Of a stretch of DNA of 50,579 nt, positions 43,838-50,579 are shown one piece after another. The stretch spans positions 1 to 50,579 of the forward strand of contig JADGHQ010000011.1 in assembly GCA_019683805.1 (NCBI GenBank), given 5' to 3'. Numbering within the stretch: the first letter of the stretch is position 1; the number at the start of each line of letters is the position of its first letter. The notes beneath the pieces were generated by a model, which had not been told where the DNA came from, made no database searches, and worked only from the letters and a program-made list of their open reading frames with translations. A program made the translations under genes and the position numbers. This DNA is from Thermoleophilaceae bacterium (GTDB lineage: Bacteria; Actinomycetota; Thermoleophilia; Solirubrobacterales; Thermoleophilaceae).

Positions 43838-44816
43838 CGCTCACATCCGAGCCCCTACCTGACCTGCGCGTAGCCTCCTCGTCCGCGGCGCGGACCCAGA
43901 CGAGGTCGCCCTCCCCGACACCGAGCGCGGCGGCCTGCGAGCGCGTGAGCTGGGCCGACAGCCCCTCGCCGCCCTCGGCGCGCAGCTCGACGCGCACCTC
44001 GAAGCCGAGCGGCACCACGCGCTCCACGATCGCCTGCCGCGCGCCCTTCACCGGCTCGCGCGAGAGCCGCAGGTCGTGGGGGCGCAGCGCGCGCTCGCCG
44101 AGCCGCGTGACCGGCCCGACGAAGCCCATCACGAACTCGTTCGCCGGCCGGTCGTAGACCTCCGCCGGGGCCCCGACCTGCTCGATCCGCCCCTCCCGCA
44201 TCACCGCGATCTGCTCGGCGACCTCCATCGCCTCGTGCTGGTCGTGCGTGACGAACACCGTCGTCACGTGGATCCGCTCGTGGAGGCGCCGCAGCCAGTC
44301 GCGCAGCTCCGCCCGCACGCGCGCGTCGAGCGCGCCGAACGGCTCGTCGAGCAGCAGTACGCTCGGCTGCACCGCGAGCGCGCGCGCGAGCGCCATCCGC
44401 TGCCGCTGGCCGCCCGAGAGCTGGGAGGGGTAGCGGTCGGCCCAGCCCGTGAGGTGGACGAGCGCGAGCAGCTCGTCGACCCGCTTGGCGATCTCGGCCT
44501 TCGGCCGCTTGCGCACGCGCAGGCCGAACGCCACGTTCTCGCGCACGGTCATGTGCTTGAAGGCGGCGTAGTGCTGGAACACGAAGCCGACGTTGCGCTG
44601 CCGGGCCGGCGCGCGGGTCACGTCGCGGCCCTCGATCGAGACGCTGCCCGCGTCCGGCCGCTCGAGCCCGGCGATCACGCGCAGCAGCGTCGACTTGCCG
44701 CTGCCGCTCGGCCCGAGCAGCGCGGTCAGCGAGCCTCCCGGGATCGTGAGCGAGACGTCGCTGAGCGCCGCGAAGTCGCCGAAGCGCTTCGACACTCCCC
44801 GTACTTCGATCGCCAT
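43797..44816 (-). CDS. cysA: Sulfate ABC transporter ATPase
   Basis: A 339-residue ATPase that powers sulfate/thiosulfate import. Walker A is GPSGSGKS, the signature [15 protein letters not shown], Walker [12 protein letters not shown] and the H-loop [32 protein letters not shown] is characteristic of CysA. A TOBE-like C-terminal domain follows (about 240-320). The ATG at 44816 overlaps the cysW stop by one base. Last gene of the importer operon; it ends 41 bases inside the convergent metalloprotease gene. Confidence 0.94.
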   Translation of the reverse strand: MAIEVRGVSKRFGDFAALSDVSLTIPGGSLTALLGPSGSGKSTLLRVIAGLERPDAGSVSIEGRDVTRAPARQRNVGFVFQHYAAFKHMTVRENVAFGLRVRKRPKAEIAKRVDELLALVHLTGWADRYPSQLSGGQRQRMALARALAVQPSVLLLDEPFGALDARVRAELRDWLRRLHERIHVTTVFVTHDQHEAMEVAEQIAVMREGRIEQVGAPAEVYDRPANEFVMGFVGPVTRLGERALRPHDLRLSREPVKGARQAIVERVVPLGFEVRVELRAEGGEGLSAQLTRSQAAALGVGEGDLVWVRAADEEATRRSGRGSDVSATPQASAASPTRG

Positions 44817-45604
44817 CAGGCCACCTTCCTTCGCTGGATCAGGGTCATGCCGACGAGGACCGCGAGCGAGATCAGCGCGAGCACCACGGAGGCGGCGTAG
44901 GCGCCAACGAGGTCGAAGCGCTCGAAGCGGCTCTCGACGAGCAGGGTGAGGGTCTCCGTCTGTCCGGCGAGCCTGCCCGAGACGACGGCGACAGCGCCGA
45001 ACTCGCCGACCGCGCGGGCTGTGGTGAGCACCACGCCGTAGCCCACGCCCCAGCGGATCGAGGGCAGCGTGACGCGGGTGAGCACCTGCCACTGCGAGGC
45101 GCCGAGCGTGCGCGCCGCCTCCTCCTGCTCGACCCCGAGCTCCTCGAGCACGGGCACGACCTCGCGCACGACGAACGGGAGCGACACGAAGATCGTGGCG
45201 ATGATCATGCCCGGCGTGGAGAAGATCACGCGGATGCCGTTGTCGGCGAGCGCCTGGCCGAGCCAGCCGGTGCGCCCGTAGACCAGGATCAGGGCGAGCC
45301 CGACGACGACCGGCGAGACGGCGAAGGGCAGGTCGATCAGCGCGTCGATCAGCGCCTTGCCCGGGAACCTCCGGCGCGCGAGCAGCAGCGCGCAGGCGAC
45401 GCCGAAGACCGTGTTGAGCGGCACGGCGACGACCACCATCAGCAGCGTGAGCTGCAGCGCGTGGAGCGCGTCCGGCGTCGTGACCGCGCTCCAGGCGGCG
45501 CCGAAGCCGTGCTCGAAGGCGCGGTAGAAGATCAGCGCGACGGGCGCGACGAGCAGCGCCGCGAGGTATCCGAGCGCGATCGCGCGCAGGCCCAGCCTAC
45601 TCAT
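44816..45604 (-). CDS. cysW: Sulfate ABC transporter permease CysW
   Basis: A 262-residue permease with six hydrophobic helices. The EAA loop reads [21 protein letters not shown], followed by [29 protein letters not shown], which is diagnostic for Cys[22 protein letters not shown] is shared by the CysT/CysW pair. The ATG at 45604 overlaps the cysT end by eight bases. Forms the channel with CysT. Confidence 0.94.
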   Translation of the reverse strand: MSRLGLRAIALGYLAALLVAPVALIFYRAFEHGFGAAWSAVTTPDALHALQLTLLMVVVAVPLNTVFGVACALLLARRRFPGKALIDALIDLPFAVSPVVVGLALILVYGRTGWLGQALADNGIRVIFSTPGMIIATIFVSLPFVVREVVPVLEELGVEQEEAARTLGASQWQVLTRVTLPSIRWGVGYGVVLTTARAVGEFGAVAVVSGRLAGQTETLTLLVESRFERFDLVGAYAASVVLALISLAVLVGMTLIQRRKVA

Positions 45605-46322
45605 CGTGCCGCCTCTTCCCGAGCCGCGAGACGGACGCGAGCAACAGCAGCGACAGCGCGAGCAGCACGACGGACACCGCAGCCGCGCCGGTCACGTTGT
45701 CGTTGCCGATCTGCGCGTAGATGAAGACCGCCGCCACCTCGGTCTTGAACGGCACGTTGCCCGAGATGAGGACGACCGAGCCGAACTCGCCGAGGGCGCG
45801 GGCGAACGCGAGCGACGCGCCCGCGACGATCGCCGGGCGCAGGTTGGGCAGGACGATCCGCCGGAAGGTCGTGAGCGGCGAGGCGCCGAGCGACGACGCC
45901 GCCTCCTCCATCTCGCGGTCGAGCGCGAGCAGCACGGGCTGGACCGCACGCACGACGAACGGGAGGGTCACGAACAGCAGCGCGAGGGCGACGCCGACGC
46001 GCGTGAACGCGATGTTGACCCCGAGCGGGCTCTTGGGGCCGTAGAGCGCGAGCAGCGTCACGCCCGCCACGATCGTCGGCAGCGCGAACGGCAGGTCGAT
46101 CACGGCGCTCACCACCCGCTTGCCGGGGAACTCGTCGCGGACGAGGACCCACGCGATCAGCGTGCCCATCACGGCGTTGATCGCCACGACGGCGACCGAC
46201 ACGATCAGCGTGAGCCTGAGCGCGGCGACGGCCTCGCGGCTCGACACGGCGCGCCAGAAGCCGTCGAGCCCGCCGTCGGTCGACCTGGCCACCACCGCGG
46301 CGAGCGGCAACAGGACGATCAC
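45597..46322 (-). CDS. cysT: Sulfate ABC transporter permease CysT
   Basis: A 241-residue permease as annotated from the GTG at 46322. The EAA loop is EEAASSLGASPLTTFRRIVLP, then ARALGEFGSVVLISGNVPFKTEVA, both typical of CysT. The first membrane helix appears to begin upstream of this GTG: the open frame continues with LAGGIALVWLSVIVLLPLA. The only plausible upstream start is a CTG at 46388 (with GAGG just before it), because no ATG, GTG or TTG exists between it and the GTG. The true protein is therefore likely about 263 residues. Confidence 0.9.
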   Translation of the reverse strand: MIVLLPLAAVVARSTDGGLDGFWRAVSSREAVAALRLTLIVSVAVVAINAVMGTLIAWVLVRDEFPGKRVVSAVIDLPFALPTIVAGVTLLALYGPKSPLGVNIAFTRVGVALALLFVTLPFVVRAVQPVLLALDREMEEAASSLGASPLTTFRRIVLPNLRPAIVAGASLAFARALGEFGSVVLISGNVPFKTEVAAVFIYAQIGNDNVTGAAAVSVVLLALSLLLLASVSRLGKRRHDE

Positions 46323-46410
46323 GCTCAGCCAGACGAGCGCGATCCCGCCCGCGAGCGGCGGGCGGGATCGGGCGCTCCGGCGGCTCAGTGGCCTCGCGGC
46401 CGGGAGTGCG

Positions 46411-47418
46411 TCAGCCCTTTGCAGTCGACACCCCCAGGCCCTGCTCGATCTTCGTGACGATCCCGTTCTGCTCGTCGAAGAACTTCTCGTTGACGGTGCT
46501 CCAGCCGCCGAGGTCGTCGATCTTGAAGAGGCCAGGCGGCGTCGGGAACTCGTGCTCGTCGACGAGCTCCGGCTTCACCGGCCGGTACCCCTTCGAGGCG
46601 AAGATCCGCTGCGCCTCGTCGCTGTGGAGGAAGTCGACGAACGCCTTCGCCGCCTCCTCGTTCCCGCCCTTCTCGACGACGGCGACCGGGTTCTCGATCA
46701 GGATCGTCTGGTCGGGGATGACGTAGTCGAGCGACTGCCCCTTCTGCTGCGCTCCGATCGCCTCGTTCTCGTAGGTGATCAGCACGTCGCCCTTGCCGGC
46801 GGTGAAGGTCTGCAGCGCCTCGCGGCCGCTCTTGTCCTGCACGCTCACGTGCTCGAGCAGCGTCTGGAGGTAGGCCTGCGCCTGCTGCGGGCTCTTGCCC
46901 TGCTCGAGCTGGGCGCCGTAGGCGGCCATGATGTTCCAGCGCGCGCCGCCCGAGCTGAACGGGTTCGGCGTGATCACCTCGATGCCGGGCCTGACGAGGT
47001 CGTCCCAGCTCTCGATGTGCTCGGGATTGCCCTTGCGCACGGCGAGCACGACCACGGAGTCGGTGACGAAGCCGTGGTAGCGGTCCCTGTTCCAGCTCGG
47101 CGCGACGAGCCCGGCGTCGACGAGCTTGCCCACGTCGGGCTCGAGCGAGAGCGCGACCACGTCGGCGGGCAGCCCGCTTGCCACGGCGCGCGCCTGGTCG
47201 CCGGACGCGCCGTAGGACTGGGTGAACTTGATGCCCTTGCCGGCGGGCGTCTGCTGGAACGCCGGGATGATCTTCTCGTAGGCCTCCTGCGGCGTCGAGT
47301 AGGCGACCAGGGAGAGCTTGCCGCCGCCCGAGGCGCTGCTCGACCCGCCGCAGCCGGCGGCGAGCAGGCACGCGCCTGCGGCTGCGATCAGTTGCCTGAT
47401 CCTCGGCGGCTTCCTCAT
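46411..47418 (-). CDS. Sulfate ABC transporter substrate-binding lipoprotein
   Basis: A 335-residue lipoprotein of the CysP/Sbp family. The signal peptide ends in LLAAGC (Cys23). Family motifs include YSTPQEAYEKIIPAF, FTQSYGASGDQARAVASGLP, ADVVALSLEPDV, TPNPFSSGGARWNIMAAYG and, at the end, FFDEQNGIVTKIEQGLG. It captures sulfate or thiosulfate outside the membrane. First gene of the operon; ATG 47418 has GAGGAGGG four to five bases upstream. Its promoter is about 75-100 bases away. Confidence 0.94.
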   Translation of the reverse strand: MRKPPRIRQLIAAAGACLLAAGCGGSSSASGGGKLSLVAYSTPQEAYEKIIPAFQQTPAGKGIKFTQSYGASGDQARAVASGLPADVVALSLEPDVGKLVDAGLVAPSWNRDRYHGFVTDSVVVLAVRKGNPEHIESWDDLVRPGIEVITPNPFSSGGARWNIMAAYGAQLEQGKSPQQAQAYLQTLLEHVSVQDKSGREALQTFTAGKGDVLITYENEAIGAQQKGQSLDYVIPDQTILIENPVAVVEKGGNEEAAKAFVDFLHSDEAQRIFASKGYRPVKPELVDEHEFPTPPGLFKIDDLGGWSTVNEKFFDEQNGIVTKIEQGLGVSTAKG

Positions 47419-47492
47419 TGAACCCTCCTCTCGATGCGAGTCCCGGCGCCGGCGACGGCGCCGTCCGCGCCGCCTCTCGACGCGAAGGCGAC

Positions 47493-47522
47493 ATTATGCA
47501 CCAGATTGGTCTGCTTTGTCGT
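47493..47522 (-). promoter_or_regulatory. Promoter of the sulfate importer operon
   Basis: On the minus strand, -35 ACGACA (47517-47522) and -10 CATAAT (47493-47498) are 18 bases apart. Between them lies CAGA-TTGG-TCTG (47502-47513, plus-strand reading), a short palindrome that could bind a sulfur regulator. The predicted leader is about 65-70 bases. Confidence 0.45.
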
Positions 47523-47578
47523 CTTAGTCGCCTGAAGGTCTGCGCTGGCCCGGCGCCGCGCAACGCGGCGGCGGTCAA

Positions 47579-47592
47579 TAACCTTCCGCGCC
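47579..47592 (+). promoter_or_regulatory. Leaderless -10 box for the biotin carboxylase gene
   Basis: TAACCT (47579-47584) ends eight bases before the GTG at 47593; no Shine-Dalgarno is present. Confidence 0.45.
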
Positions 47593-49350
47593 GTGTTCAG
47601 CAAGGTTCTTGTGGCGAATCGCGGCGAGATCGCCATCCGGGTCATGCGCACGCTCGAGGAGATGGGGATCTCCTCGGTTGCCGTCTACTCGGAGCTCGAC
47701 CGCGACGCTCCCCACGTGAGGCGCGCCGACGAGGCTTACCTGCTCGGCCCCGGCCCTGCCAACCAGAGCTACCTGGTGATCGAGAAGATCATCGAGGCGG
47801 CGCAGAGGTCCGGCGCCGAGGCGATCCACCCGGGCTACGGCTTCCTCGCGGAGAACGCGGCGTTCGCGCGCGCCTGCGACGAGGCCGGCATCGTCTTCAT
47901 CGGCCCGCCGGCCGAGGCGATCGACGCGATGGGCTCGAAGACCAGGGCCCGCGAGCTGATGGGCGCCGCGGGCGTCCCGATCGTGCCGGGCACGACGGAG
48001 CCCGTCGCGACGGTCGAGGAGGCCAGGCGGGTGATCGCCGAGTCGATCGGGTACCCGATCGCCGTCAAGGCGGCCGGCGGCGGCGGCGGCAAGGGCTTCC
48101 GCGTGGCGCTCGACGAGTCAGAGCTCGAGAAGGCGTTCGAGGGCGCCTCGCGCGAGGGCGAGAAGTTCTTCTCGGACCCGACGGTCTACATCGAGCGCTA
48201 CCTCCCCGACCCCCGCCATGTCGAGGTCCAGGTGCTCGCGGACAAGCACGGCAACGTCGTCCATCTCTTCGAGCGCGACTGCTCGGTGCAGCGGCGCCAC
48301 CAGAAGCTGATCGAGGAGAGCCCGGCGCCGGCGGTGAGCCCGGAGCTGCGCGAGCGCATCGGGCAGATCGGCATCGAGGCCGCGCGCGCGGTCGGCTACC
48401 ACTCGGCCGGGACGGTCGAGGGCCTGCTCCAGGACGGGGAGTACTTCTTCCTCGAGATGAACACGCGCGTGCAGGTCGAGCACTGCGTGACCGAGATGGC
48501 CACCGGGATCGACATCGTGCGCGAGCAGATCCGCATCGCCGCGGGCGAGGAGCTGCCCTTCCGGCAGGAGGACATCGAGATCCGCGGCCACGCGATCGAG
48601 TGCCGCATCAACGCGGAGGACGCGTCGAAGAGCTTCGCGCCCGCGCCCGGGCGGATCACGACCTACCGCGAGCCCGCCGGGCCGGGCGTGCGCGTCGACT
48701 CCGGAGTCGAGGCGGGCTCCGAGATCTCGCCGATGTACGACCCGATGGTCGCGAAGCTGATCGTCTGGGACGTCGACCGCGAGGCCGCGACGCGCCGCAT
48801 GCTGCGCGCCCTGGACGAGTACGAGATCGGCGGCGCCAAGACGCTGATCCCCTTCCACAAGGCGCTGCTCGCGACCGAGCAGTGGCGCCGAGGCGAGACC
48901 TGCCGCGACCTCGTCGAGGACAGGGAGTGGCTGAAGTCGCTCGCGCCGGAGGCCTCCGAGGCCGCCGCCTCCGACGACGAGGAGCCCCCCAAGGAGGAGC
49001 GCTCCTACGCGGTCGAGGTCTCGGGCCGCCGCTTTGACGTCAAGGTGATCGGCCCGCCCGCCACCGCGAACGGGGCGGCGCCCGCGACGCGCAAGGCGCC
49101 CGTGCGCCGCGAGCGCAGGCGCAGCTCCGGCGGGGCGCCGGGGGCGATCGTGTCGCCGCTCCAGGGCACCGTGCTGAAGGTCGCGGTCGAGAAGGGAGCT
49201 CAGGTCGACGAGGGCGCGCTGATCTGCGTGATCGAGGCGATGAAGATGGAGAACGAGATCACGGCGCCCGCCGCCGGCACGGTCGAGGAGCTCTCGGTGA
49301 CCGAAGGCGGCTCGATCGCGACGGGCGACACGATCGCCGTCATCAAGTAG
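47593..49350 (+). CDS. Acyl-CoA carboxylase alpha subunit (biotin carboxylase + BCCP)
   Basis: A 585-residue biotin-dependent subunit. The biotin carboxylase part (1-445) starts with VLVANRGEIAIRVMRTLEEMG, has the Gly-rich ATP loop KAAGGGGGKGFR, and FLEMNTRVQVEHCVTEMATG. A charged/Ala-rich linker (about 450-510) leads to the biotin carboxyl carrier domain (510-585), with the biotinylated lysine in EAMKMEN. It carboxylates its own biotin with bicarbonate and ATP and passes it to the beta subunit encoded at 31.6 kb. Length matches AccA3-type alpha chains. GTG start at 47593, divergent from the sulfate importer. Confidence 0.95.
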   Translation: MFSKVLVANRGEIAIRVMRTLEEMGISSVAVYSELDRDAPHVRRADEAYLLGPGPANQSYLVIEKIIEAAQRSGAEAIHPGYGFLAENAAFARACDEAGIVFIGPPAEAIDAMGSKTRARELMGAAGVPIVPGTTEPVATVEEARRVIAESIGYPIAVKAAGGGGGKGFRVALDESELEKAFEGASREGEKFFSDPTVYIERYLPDPRHVEVQVLADKHGNVVHLFERDCSVQRRHQKLIEESPAPAVSPELRERIGQIGIEAARAVGYHSAGTVEGLLQDGEYFFLEMNTRVQVEHCVTEMATGIDIVREQIRIAAGEELPFRQEDIEIRGHAIECRINAEDASKSFAPAPGRITTYREPAGPGVRVDSGVEAGSEISPMYDPMVAKLIVWDVDREAATRRMLRALDEYEIGGAKTLIPFHKALLATEQWRRGETCRDLVEDREWLKSLAPEASEAAASDDEEPPKEERSYAVEVSGRRFDVKVIGPPATANGAAPATRKAPVRRERRRSSGGAPGAIVSPLQGTVLKVAVEKGAQVDEGALICVIEAMKMENEITAPAAGTVEELSVTEGGSIATGDTIAVIK

Positions 49351-49370
49351 CCGGGGCCGCACGGCCCCGG
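49351..49370 (+). terminator. Hairpin after the carboxylase alpha gene
   Basis: CCGGGGCC (49351-49358) and GGCCCCGG (49363-49370) form a perfect 8-bp stem with a GCAC loop, starting right after the stop codon. No U-tract follows, so it is a stem-type terminator or pause signal. Confidence 0.5.
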
Positions 49371-49386
49371 CGCCACGATCCTCCCC

Positions 49387-50579
49387 GTGGAAGGACGCCG
49401 GTCGAGGCTCGTGCCGCTCGTGCTCGCCACGGTGGCGACGCAGTCGAGCGTGGTCGTGCTCGCGCCGATCGTGGTCGCGGTCGGGCGCGACCTCGGCGCG
49501 TCCGTGAGCGCCGTGGGGCAGGCGCGCTCGATCCTCTCGGGCACGGCCGTGCTGCTCTCGCTCGCCATCGGCCCGCTGATCGATCGGCTCGGCGTGCGGC
49601 CCCTGCTCGTGGGGGGCTCCGCGCTCGCGCTGCTGGGCGCCGCCGCGACGGCGGCCGCTCCCTCGCTTGCCTTCCTCTACGCCGCCCAGGCGATCGCCGG
49701 CGCCGGCGTCGCGGCGCTGCTGTCCGCCGGCTTCGCCGGCGTCGCCGCGTACTTCGAGGAGCACGAGGCGCCGCGGGCGATGGGCTACGTCGTCGCGGCG
49801 CAGTCGCTCGCCTGGATCGTCGGCAACCCGATCATCGGCCTCGTGACCGACGCCGTGTCGTGGCGGCTCGCCTACGCCGTGCCCGCCTGCTTCGCGCTCG
49901 CCGCGCTGATCGCCGGCAGGCTCGCGCCCGCGCCGCGCCGCGGCCGTGTCGCCGCGCCCGGCGAGGAGGGTCTCGGTGGCATGCTCGCGGTCGTGCGCGA
50001 CCGCTCCGCGCGGCGCTGGGCGCTCGCCGAGCTGATCGCGTACTCCGCCTGGACCGCCGAGCTCACCTACATCGGCGCCTTCTACATCCAGAGCTACGGC
50101 GTCGAGGAGTCGCTCGTGGGCTTCCTGCTCGCGGTGGGGTCGCTCGCGTTCATGCTCTCGACGCTCCGCACCGCGCGGCTCGCGGAGCGCTTCGGGCGCA
50201 AGCGCGTGATCGTGGCGGGCGCCGTGGGGATGGGCGCGCTGCTCGCGGTCGGGCTGAGCCTGACCCCGGCCGTCTGGTTCACGCTCGCCCTCTTCTTCTG
50301 CATGGCGCTGTGCGCGGGCGTCCGCTCGACGGGCTCGAGCGCGCTCGGGCTCTCGCAGCTCCCCTCCCACCCGGGCAGCATGATGGCGGCGCGGACCGCG
50401 AGCGCCCAACTCGGCTACATGGTCGGCGCGCTGGCGGGCGGGGCCGTGCTCGCGCTCGCCGACTTCGAGACCCTCGGCTTCGTGCTCTGCGCGGGAATGT
50501 GGCTGTCGGCGCTGCTCGTGGCGCGCGTGCGCGATCCCTTCGGCTCCCCGGCTGCCGCCGCCCCCTGCGCCGCCGCGGA
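49387..50579 (+). CDS. MFS transporter, 3' end beyond the window
   Basis: Reading from the GTG at 49387, 397 codons stay open to the window edge with no stop, so the gene is cut. The protein has about twelve hydrophobic helices. The N-terminal half shows the MFS loop IGPLIDRLGVRPLLVGGSAL, and the second half has ARLAERFGRKRVIVAGA, the equivalent cytoplasmic loop. Arabinose/drug efflux-type members have this form. The last visible part is Ala/Pro-rich, suggesting the true end is near. Cargo unknown. It lies 36 bases after the carboxylase gene, beyond a hairpin. Confidence 0.85.
   Translation, partial: MEGRRSRLVPLVLATVATQSSVVVLAPIVVAVGRDLGASVSAVGQARSILSGTAVLLSLAIGPLIDRLGVRPLLVGGSALALLGAAATAAAPSLAFLYAAQAIAGAGVAALLSAGFAGVAAYFEEHEAPRAMGYVVAAQSLAWIVGNPIIGLVTDAVSWRLAYAVPACFALAALIAGRLAPAPRRGRVAAPGEEGLGGMLAVVRDRSARRWALAELIAYSAWTAELTYIGAFYIQSYGVEESLVGFLLAVGSLAFMLSTLRTARLAERFGRKRVIVAGAVGMGALLAVGLSLTPAVWFTLALFFCMALCAGVRSTGSSALGLSQLPSHPGSMMAARTASAQLGYMVGALAGGAVLALADFETLGFVLCAGMWLSALLVARVRDPFGSPAAAAPCAAA

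Noticed and set aside
47424-47484. A riboswitch in the leader of the sulfate importer
   Set aside because: The leader is GC-rich and can fold, but I see no match to SAM or other known riboswitch cores.

Overview
The window is very GC-rich, uses GTG and TTG starts freely, and has gene content typical of a high-GC actinobacterium. Acyl-CoA carboxylase subunits with a small epsilon-like partner, DrrAB-type exporters, a MoaD-MoaE fusion, secreted proteases with Arg/Leu-rich C-terminal domains and an ECF sigma factor fused to an anti-sigma-like tail all fit the Thermoleophilia/Solirubrobacterales branch. That placement is inference from content; there is no rRNA or other marker here. No tRNA, rRNA, CRISPR array, insertion sequence or prophage was recognised. 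This reads as chromosomal core sequence with one eroded spot around 40.7-41.5 kb.

Layout. 0-2.2 kb: a polyprenyl glycosylphosphotransferase and a GNAT acetyltransferase (minus). 2.3-5.5 kb: a cupin, and a TetR regulator divergent from a DrrAB-type ABC exporter. 5.5-9.1 kb: two unrecognised membrane proteins, one in a TetR-led operon, then a membrane-tethered ECF sigma factor. 9.1-12.9 kb: NudC, an aldo/keto reductase, a cysteine-rich DsrE-like protein and a membrane glycosyltransferase. 12.9-16.5 kb (minus): a MoaD-MoaE fusion followed by selA and selB, tying selenocysteine insertion to molybdenum cofactor synthesis. 16.5-19.8 kb: a second ABC exporter, an EamA exporter and a beta-carbonic anhydrase. 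19.9-23.3 kb (minus): an osmoprotectant ABC importer. 23.5-33.1 kb: the large subunit of a B12-dependent acyl-CoA mutase, a small SRPBCC-like protein, a very large secreted subtilase, a secreted GH2 glycosidase and an acyl-CoA carboxylase beta subunit. 33.3-37.3 kb: a 5'-3' exonuclease behind a V4R-like/GAF/GGDEF diguanylate cyclase, an ornithine-cyclodeaminase family enzyme and an epsilon-like carboxylase subunit. 37.4-40.7 kb: siroheme sulfite/nitrite reductase, APS reductase and a TauE-type permease. 40.9-41.3 kb: a frameshifted glyoxalase-fold pseudogene. 41.5-47.4 kb: a secreted metalloprotease and the sulfate importer SBP-CysT-CysW-CysA. 47.6-50.6 kb: the biotin carboxylase/BCCP subunit and an MFS transporter cut by the window end.

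Functional threads. (1) Sulfate uptake and reduction: importer, APS reductase and sulfite reductase are present; ATP sulfurylase is not in the window. (2) Propionyl-CoA to methylmalonyl-CoA to succinyl-CoA: alpha, beta and epsilon-like carboxylase subunits and the mutase large subunit are dispersed over about 26 kb as separate units. (3) Selenium plus molybdenum: selA, selB and molybdopterin synthase suggest a selenocysteine-containing molybdoenzyme such as formate dehydrogenase elsewhere in the genome.

A recurrent signal is a TAnnnT -10 box placed 6-8 bases before the start codon with no Shine-Dalgarno sequence. It occurs before at least nine genes and predicts widespread leaderless transcription. 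The features most worth a second look are the sigma/anti-sigma fusion with a terminator in its leader, the shortened SelB next to the MoaD-MoaE fusion, and the V4R-like diguanylate cyclase coupled to an exonuclease.
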